Positions 57,677-64,000 of a stretch of DNA of 64,000 nucleotides are shown piece by piece (position 1 is the stretch's first letter; every line of letters starts with the position of its first letter). This stretch comes from Xylaria sp. FL1777. Its lineage: Eukaryota; Ascomycota; Sordariomycetes; Xylariales; Xylariaceae. The translations under genes and the position numbers were made by a program. Below the pieces are notes generated by a model. It worked only from the letters and a program-made list of their open reading frames with translations. It was not told the origin of the DNA and did no database searches. Where the stretch lies: positions 248,001 to 312,000 of the forward strand of contig MU400527.1 in the NCBI GenBank assembly GCA_022578965.1. The letters run 5' to 3'.

Positions 57677-58685
57677 TTAGTTGGCAGGGGCATTGCCGGT
57701 CTCGAGGTCAGTGGGCCGAGACTTCTTGCTACTAAACCCAAAGAAACTTCTGCCAGATTTGCCTTGCTGGCCATCATTGACCTTCGCCGGTGCCGGTTGT
57801 GACGGAGGAGGCTGTGTGGATACAACACCACTTATTTGAGGGGGATGTTGACTGGACGACTCATTGATAGATTTTTGGTTTACACGAGAAGGATGCGATG
57901 TGTCTTCTGGCGACTCGGTATGGAGACGATCGAACTCGATTGGGTCACTGGGGTCGCTCGCGGGAACGGGCTGGCCGCTAGCACGGAGATTTTTCTTGCC
58001 TTTTTCTCGAAGATATGATTCCAAGGCGGCTGCGTTCCGCGTATTGGCAAGGACTAACGCGTCGGCGATGTCACCAACAAAGGGTGTGAATCCAATAATC
58101 AAATCTACGAGCAACCAGAAGTACATCGTGAAGCGGAGCCAAAGGGGCAAGCCACCTTCGACCTGTTTGGCCGTGCGAATGACAAGGTATGCTAAGAATG
58201 CATCTGTGAAATCTCCAAATCTAATAAAACAGAAGAAATGGTTAGTCGGCAAAAGTGACGCGGCCTGACCACAATACTCACATGGGAAAAAGGCCGATGA
58301 AGCTACCCCAACCAAATTTGATGCCCAGAAAACTGCCGAAAGCCATGTCCAGCCGGTAGGCCCTTCTCTTCACCTTGTTGAGCACTTCTGCATCATGCGG
58401 GGAGAGGCCCGGTGGCAAGGCCTTGCGAACTTTCTTGAATTTACCGTTTGGGGTACCGTTGAGCCTTGTAGCAGGAACTTGTTCAAAGTAGGGGTCCTAT
58501 ACAGTAGGTTAGTCCCTTAGGTAGCCTATGGACTATCATTGATGTAGTGGCGATGCGCCCGACGTTGGACACGACTCCAATGGTCATATACTTACATCCA
58601 CACCAAACCTATTCTCAAGCCTCTCCTTAAGAATCTTATCTTGGATAAGTTTTCCCCCAATCCATTTGGCGATATAACTTCCCAT
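57677..58685 (-). CDS. DUF4112-family membrane protein
   Basis: Exons 58685..58596, 58496..58282 and 58220..57677 give 282 residues (introns GTAAGT..ATAG and GTGAGT..TTAG). The N-terminus, MGSYIAKWIGGKLIQDKILK, is followed by PYFEQVPA and a basic stretch. The DUF4112 core reads RAYRLDMAFGSFLGIKFGWG, GSFIGLFPIFGDFTDAFLAY, LWLRFTMYFWLLVDLIIGFT and PFVGDIADALVLANTRNAAA; two to three hydrophobic segments suggest a membrane protein. The C-terminal ~110 residues are Ser/Pro/Gln-rich and disordered. Function is not known in any organism; some annotations call it a PH-domain protein without clear basis. Confidence 0.9.
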
Positions 58686-59494
58686 GATTGACAGATGCGC
58701 GATCCAGAAGTGCTGGGAGAAAGTGTGAAGATGAAGAGGATCAATGAAAAATCGGGCGATTATCAGGTCGTTGGGCGCACAACTGAATTCCAGCGCGCAA
58801 TTGCAATCCGTTCGCTTGATGCCAAGCAGTTTCAGGCCATGACAAGCAGAGCCATACTGTGTAGGGAGGGAAGGGCGTCGTTCTTATAAGACTCAAAACT
58901 TTAGAGTCAAGTTGAGTGCTGCTCTTGGCGATTGAATACGTAATGGCTCAATTACGTACTGTATTAAGCTACATTAACAAACATGCTGCTCCTGGCACGT
59001 CTATTCGCAGCTATGGGTAGTCATTGTATGTTCCACGAAAGCTTGGAAGTAGTATATGACGTCAGTTTCTACCTAGGTAGCTTACAAGCCAACCCTTTCA
59101 CGTGTTGCGGGGCGCGCAGCTCTAAGAATGTGGCCGTGCTAAGGCTAGAAGTGCGTGGCTTCGCCACTCTATGTGTAACATTCCAGTAACGGAGGCAACC
59201 TGTAGCCAACCATCATTGCTAGCCGACTTACAATAGGTAGCGTTGGAATTTGCCAAGTTGATACCTTCTTAGGAACATGATTTAATATATAGTAATCTTC
59301 CACTAGGGAATTATTAGATCGCGTATTCCTATCAAAATTTCAATCTAGAGCGCCCATCGGATTCTATCTAGACTACATTTAAACACATGCATGCATTGTA
59401 GACTTGTAGGCCAGCGTGACCTTTTCCTATATACATTCTGCCTAAATCCCGGATAGCCAGTGCTTTGGCAGGTCACATAGATGACTGGATCCTG
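58686..59494. other. Intergenic upstream of DUF4112 gene
   Basis: Promoter of the DUF4112 gene and AT-rich spacer; no protein-coding frame recognised. Confidence 0.5.
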
Positions 59495-59585
59495 AGTCGT
59501 ATGGTCTAATGGTTATGATTTCTCGTTCACAATATATGTGTACATTGTCCCGAGACGGTTCCGTGTTCGATCCACGGTACGACTA
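59495..59585 (+). tRNA. tRNA gene with 18-nt intron; anticodon CAC (Val) by canonical folding
   Basis: A full cloverleaf can be drawn. Acceptor AGTCGTA pairs perfectly with TACGACT (59578-59584), with discriminator A. T8-G9, a D-arm with the GG of the D-loop, anticodon stem TCTCG (59521-59525) with CGAGA (59551-59555), and T-arm CCGTG-TTCGATC-CACGG (59561-59577) follow. The anticodon loop holds an extra 18 nt (59532-59549) at the canonical 37/38 intron site; the intron contains GTG, able to pair with the anticodon. Removing it leaves a 73-nt tRNA with loop TTCACAC, anticodon CAC. The D-arm looks Glu-like, so isotype is less certain than the gene, and one D-stem pair is mismatched. Confidence 0.7.
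59532..59549 (+). other. Predicted tRNA intron
   Basis: 18 nt between tRNA positions 37 and 38. Confidence 0.6.
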
Positions 59586-60004
59586 TGTGATGAATTTTTA
59601 TTTGTCTAAATTTATTTTGACGGATGCAATCATGTATTGGCTGTATTTGTTTCTCTTTACGATTGATATGCGACACCTGGACAGCAGTGTACACCGTGCG
59701 ACAGTCGCTGTGCAGTAACCTGAGCAGATATGAAGAGACCCACCTAAAATTGATGGGTTAGTACCGGAGTCTTCCCATAGACATTCGTCTTTTTGAGTAG
59801 GTACAGACTCAGAAGGCACAGACAGATAGGGGTTTCCTAAATAAAGCAAAACAAATCTACTGCGTTAGTTATAGGTAGTTTATATATAACATATCTTCCA
59901 TTCTTCATCAGGCAGCCAAGTCGAGTTATACTTTTGTTTTCCCCTCTTCTACTCTACTTGAACCTGATTCATAATCCTGTTGCCCATACATACATACATT
60001 GTCT
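59586..60004. other. Spacer between tRNA and cyanamide hydratase gene
   Basis: AT-rich with no gene. The right part is the 3' flank of the hydratase gene. Confidence 0.5.
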
Positions 60005-60828
60005 TTATAACCCCCAGTTATCCGCATCTGCCATGAGACTATTATTCTTGACACCTTCGGGAAAATCTTCTTCGCCTAGATGAGTAGTATGCGCCCAGGG
60101 CTTGAGGCCGTTCTCTTCCCTAATAGTCTTGGAAAAGCACCCACTCCAGCCCTTCCGCGGGAACGCCTTATTGACATCCAGCCGAGTTATCTCGTCGATC
60201 AGTCCGGGATTGCCGCCCATATTATCATATATCGTCGCGAGCTGGATCACCTGTCCGAGGAACGTTATAGTCCCTACCGTCCCCAAATCCTGATGGCGAA
60301 TGATGGCCTCCGCGACAGCTTCAGCCTGCGCCTCCGATGCACCGTGCTCCCTAGTGAGATTCAGGGCGAGAATACCGCCGTAGAACTCGAAGGACAAAAG
60401 CGTCGCACGCAGGTTATCATGCGTGGTCCCAATGTCGTGAAGGAGGCAGGCCAACGCCCACGTAGACAGTGATAGTTTGCTGGCGTGCTCTGGGAATTGA
60501 TCCTTGATGATCGAAAAGCCTGCCACAGGTGTAAGTCCACACAATATGACAACATACTGACGCAGTTATGCGCTGGATGGGTATACGTACCCCAGTGGTA
60601 TACGCGCATGGAGTGGTTGTACGTCTGCTCCGAGAGATGCTCCTTCGCGTATTGTTGCACTTTGGCGACCACGGGATCATCAGCCGGAAATTGTATATCC
60701 GTGACTTTCAAGGCCGATGGTTTCACTATAGGATTCTTATTGAAAATGATGTTTGCATCACACGGTACGGCCGTCCACCCGTGTCTCGCAATATCGTCCG
60801 CCGAAGCAACAGGCGTGGTAGAAGACAT
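60005..60828 (-). CDS. Cyanamide hydratase / HD-domain urea hydro-lyase
   Basis: Cyanamide hydratase (EC 4.2.1.69, as in Myrothecium Cah and yeast DDI2/3) hydrates cyanamide to urea with a metal held by an HD domain. Exons 60828..60591 and 60519..60005 (71-bp intron, donor GTACGT, acceptor GCAG) give 250 residues. Metal-site blocks are YNHSMRVYHWG (His), CLLHDIGTTHDNLRA (His-Asp), FEFYGGILAL and AEAIIRHQDLGTVGTITFLG. The end, FPRKGWSGCFSKTIREENGL and KPWAHTTHLGEEDFP, is almost diagnostic for the family. The insert NKAFPRKGW is normal. No N-terminal targeting signal, so cytosolic. Family members with this ending have been shown to act on cyanamide, though the natural substrate is debated. Confidence 0.92.
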
Positions 60829-61334
60829 GTTCGTTTTGGTGCGAAAAGACGAAACTGCTCTATATCTATTGAGTTCTGGTTTGCACTTTTGACTATAGGG
60901 AACCATTTCTTGAACTTTACCATCTTTAAATACTTTTTCACCCCCTCTACTATATCCTATTGGTTCTATCACAATGACGCATCACAGGTGTGATTCACCT
61001 CATGGCATACTAAAGGCGTGATTGGTAAGCATAGTGAAGTTGACTATGACAATCCTAAATCTCCGCGGCATTTGATGCAACCAGATCCCGCATCTCAATT
61101 TCTTCAACGCATTACCTCGTTCGTAATTGTTGGGATACTGCTATGGTGTCGAAAGGCACTAGAGCTATAGTTCCGCTTTTATCAGTGATAAATGAGAGAG
61201 GGCTTTCGTCCTCACACGTCAACTCATTCCGCGCTTAGGTTCCTCGTAGCCGGGTGATGGACTATCATTACGCGAACCGCGCTTTAAAGCACAGCTCATC
61301 ATTCTAGGCCATAGGGTGCAACTCCGGTCCTCGT
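60829..61334. other. Upstream region of cyanamide hydratase gene
   Basis: Promoter side of the hydratase, then spacer to the HNH-like remnant. No gene seen. Confidence 0.5.
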
Positions 61335-61863
61335 TCAAAGAGAGTCTCCTCCGCGATTATTCAAGACAACTCCCTCGGAATGGAAATACAATACCGTTAT
61401 ATGCGAGGCCTTCAGTTCGGTATGCTTCATGACGTTATCGATATTGACGCTTGTCCCAGAGAGGCGAAGGATGTGAGCAATAGCATCGTGGAGAACAAGA
61501 AGCTGTGGTGAAGGGGGTCCAATGTTCCAGTTCCTGGTGAGGTAAAGCATGCGTACGACGGAAACGAATGGAGGAAGGATCAGATTCGGTAGGCATATTT
61601 TCTCACCAAGTGCAGGCTTTGGAATCACGTCAAAGTTACCAACATGGTCATGGAGATCGGCGGTCAGCGTGATAGCGCTCCGTAGTCTTGACTATCTCTT
61701 GCCTCTGATTAAGGAACTCCTTGGTCAAACATGTTGAGAACGTCAAGCCGTTTCTAAGGATGCTAACAAAAGTTGGCCGGTATTGATTCTGCTGATCTGA
61801 GATGAAAATCGCAAGCATGAGAAGTCGGTACGGGAACCCTACCATCGTCTTTTGCCTTATCAC
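61335..61863 (-). pseudogene. Probable remnant of a fungal HNH-endonuclease-family gene (C-terminal part)
   Basis: Two minus-strand open segments (61648-61863 and 61335-61660) lie in different frames. The second reads LHDHVGNFDVIPKPALGEK, then NWNIGPPSPQLLVLH, DAIAHILRLSGTSVNIDNVM. The PSP-x-x-L-x-LH-x-A-x-A-x-x-x-LSG-x-x-x-x-ID pattern resembles the conserved C-terminus of fungal HNH_2-domain proteins. No start codon with support, no HNH catalytic motif, and no splice joins the pieces cleanly, so it looks decayed. Could also be a diverged gene with an intron I failed to place. The similarity is from memory of the family pattern. Confidence 0.35.
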
Positions 61864-63227
61864 AGCTCCTGTTCAGGCATTTAACTGTTTCCTTCATATC
61901 GAAGTGGTGACTAATAACGATCAGAACAAGACAGTCGCTCCGAAGACCAGCTATCCGTTCTGTTGTCCCAACGAATTCCGGCCTTACCCCCGATGGATCA
62001 CAGAATCGGTTAGCGGAGGGAGCAGCGGAGGGAGCCGCGGCGTTTTGTTGGAAGAGGATCGCACTATAGGAATAAGTCAAAGACGAGAAAGGCATGGGAC
62101 GTATCTGTCTTTTAGGGGTAAGAAGTCAGCAAAGAGATGGTCCACGAAGCCGGACACAGCCGAGCCAAGATATTCGCCGATTGCGGTTACATCGATATCG
62201 GCATCATCGGCGCCATCAACCGGAAGCGCGACCACCGGGGAAAGTACCCGTAAGAAAAGATCCTTGGATTCCTCGTAAGTGGGATGAACAGGAGGACGGC
62301 TATAATGGCTGTTATTATTGGCCGACGTTTGCAGTATCATAGAAATCATCACATCTAAACTTACATGTCTAGTAGGGAGAACTTAGGTACCCTTAAATGT
62401 GGCCTGTCCCCTGATGGTTTGAGCTTGTTCTCGACTTGGAGTCCCAATATCCAATCATTAACAAATCGGTGCGAATTGGTGCAGACTACTACTTTTTACA
62501 TGGGTAATTCGAAAATACAAGTAGAGCTGAGTTATGTCGACGTAGTGTCGGCAATGCTATAACTATCCAAACAGTACCCAAGGGAAAGTTCTTAAGATGG
62601 AATTCTCTTTTCGATAATTCTAGTTCTTTTGAGGGCCGATTTTCCGCTAAGTTGAATAACTCATTAATCGACAACCGCTTTTCGAACAAAACGCCAACAG
62701 GGTTCTCCATCGAGTTAGGGAGCTCTCGCGGTACTTGAATTCAAAAGACAACACCTTGATTGGTCGAAGCTTGAAAGCTATCTACAATAGGTATTTCTTT
62801 TTTGGGCTACGCCTTTATCGTGGCGGACACGAAGCTCCCTATTGCATCAGTACTCTGTCATCGACATCGACGAAAAGTAAAGCCATCAGACCTCCGCTTG
62901 ACCAATTCTTGTCAATTGTATGAAACATAGTAGATTTCTAACCTGGCGTGCGGACATGCCCGCATTTTCGCCAAAATACCGTCCTTCGGAAATAGGGTAT
63001 TGTGGCAAAGCTCACGATGAAAAGTGACGTCAATACTGCGAGGGCGTTACGAAGTAAATACAGCCTGCAGTCGATCATGAACACTCTCTGTGTCACATAC
63101 CCCTCCTATGACTCTCTATAATTATCAAAGAGATGGTGTGCTCTTTTTGCATACATTAACTGAGATTCAACACCTCATAAAGTTACAATCAGCTCAATTG
63201 GCTTCTTTCCAGTAACCAATACCATAC
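61864..63227. other. Low-information interval with a possible short coding segment
   Basis: Mostly without coding signal. A 46-codon plus-strand segment at 62124-62261 (VSKEMVHEAGHSRAKIFADC, then GYIDIGIIGAINRKRDHRGK) uses strongly C/G-ending codons, unlike its surroundings, and is followed by a GTAAGA donor-like site. I do not recognise it. The right end is the catalase promoter. Confidence 0.3.
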
Positions 63228-64000
63228 ATGTCCTTATTTGACCTGTCGATGTCGACTGTTGATAAAGTCAAGAACATGATTTCCGGCGAGAAGGGGCGAA
63301 AGATCGCCCAGCTGGACTCGGTCACTCGGACCCTTTCCAAGGACGACCGCATCACCACCGACTTTGGTGTAAAGGAACCGACTGCCGATGAGTGGCTTAG
63401 GGTGAACCGAGACGACCAGATTGGTCCGATGCTACTTGAAGATAGCTATGCACGAGAACGAGTATGTATTTCGCCTGTCGAACAACACGCCATTCAGTTT
63501 AGACTAACTATGTCAGATTCACAGATTTGACCACGAGAGAATCCCAGAGCGAGTCGTCCATGCCCGTGGCGCCGGGGCCTTCGGCAACTTCAGACTTTTC
63601 GAGAGTGTAGAAGACTTAACCATCGCCCCCGTATTAACGGACACCTCCCGAGAGACACCAGTTTTCGTTCGGTTCTCCACAGTCCAGGGATCGAGGGGTA
63701 GCGCTGATACCGTTCGTGATGTTAGGGGTTTCGCAGTCAAATTTTACGTAAGTTCGCGAGGTTATAATCTTATTTTCGGGACTCTCAAGAGCGTCAAGGC
63801 TCCATAAGTCATCTCTTAGGACCCTCCTATAGTTTGAAAACACTCGTGGCTTTGGTCCAAAATGGGGATAATACTGACTTCAAATGCTGGCAGACCAACG
63901 AAGGAAATTGGGACATAGTTGGAAATGACATCCCGGTTTTTTGTGAGTATACATTCTCCTATCGGTTCACGCGTTCTAAACCCGCACATTCACGTCCCCT
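63228..64000 (+). CDS. Catalase (large-subunit type), N-terminal part; runs off right edge
   Basis: A heme catalase that breaks down hydrogen peroxide. Exons seen are 63228..63461, 63517..63747 and 63894..63942, then a donor GTGAGT with the next acceptor beyond 64000. The N-terminus (MSLFDLSMSTVDKVKNMISG) leads to DSVTRTLSKDDRITTDFGVK and DEWLRVNRDDQIGPMLLEDS, like fungal large-subunit catalases. The heme/active-site block FDHERIPERVVHARGAGAFG contains the catalytic His; RFSTVQGSRGSADTVRDVRG and FAVKFYTNEGNWDIVGND follow, with the catalytic Asn in VGNDIPVFF. There is no signal peptide, so it resembles the intracellular spore-type large catalases rather than the secreted ones. The 146-bp second intron was placed by the FYTNEGNW junction. 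Confidence 0.92.

Noticed and set aside
61802..62278. 158-codon plus-strand frame
   Set aside because: No recognised motif, and frame content changes character midway; overlaps the remnant region on the other strand.

Overview
The window is nuclear DNA of a filamentous ascomycete (Pezizomycotina, most likely Sordariomycetes). The evidence is short introns (mostly 50-150 bp) with GTANGT-type donors and CTAAC/CTGAC branch points, a HET-domain gene, a DUF3712 gene, and family-typical PAF1, RER1, XPB, Trk and fungal SRP9 proteins. There are no bacterial operons, CRISPR arrays or intact transposons. About 26 protein genes and one tRNA gene are supported on both strands. Most have introns, and I placed exon boundaries by hand from splice motifs and frame continuity.

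Layout, left to right. 1-4.3 kb: PAF1 (runs off the left edge), RER1 and mitochondrial enoyl-CoA hydratase. 4.9-7.3 kb: a HET-domain protein. 8.5-11.5 kb: an unusual RING + three ZZ-like fingers + SH3 protein. 12.3-16.5 kb: a mitochondrial cysteine-synthase paralogue, an orphan mitochondrial protein and mitoribosomal bL19m (IMG1); the last two are divergent. 17.4-20.2 kb: a Trk potassium transporter, then about 3.4 kb with no recognisable gene. 23.6-29.9 kb: TFIIH helicase XPB/SSL2 and pseudouridine synthase PUS7, divergent. 30.9-32.4 kb: an SRA/YDG-domain protein. 32.7-39.5 kb: a large secreted protein built of exact-period 228-bp repeats, divergent from a DUF3712 membrane protein. 39.7-44.1 kb: an eight-exon MFS sugar transporter divergent from a TauD-type dioxygenase. 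44.6-47.8 kb: parvulin PPIase, ribosomal eS12 and ribosomal uS8, the last two divergent. 48.6-52.7 kb: a GT90/CAP10 glycosyltransferase and the COMPASS subunit SWD2. 53.7-58.7 kb: SRP9, ribonucleotide reductase small subunit RNR2 and a DUF4112 membrane protein. 59.5 kb: an intron-containing tRNA. 60-64 kb: a cyanamide hydratase, a degraded HNH-family remnant and the start of a catalase gene that runs off the right edge.

Most genes are housekeeping (transcription, translation, secretion, mitochondria, DNA precursors). Accessory genes (HET, repeat protein, DUF3712, transporter/dioxygenase pair, cyanamide hydratase) lie between them. The most notable observations are a predicted 5-nt microexon in the uS8 gene, the 228-bp-period secreted repeat protein, a fungal SRA-domain protein, the RING-ZZ-SH3 architecture, and a cluster of MluI cell-cycle boxes in the promoter and introns of RNR2.
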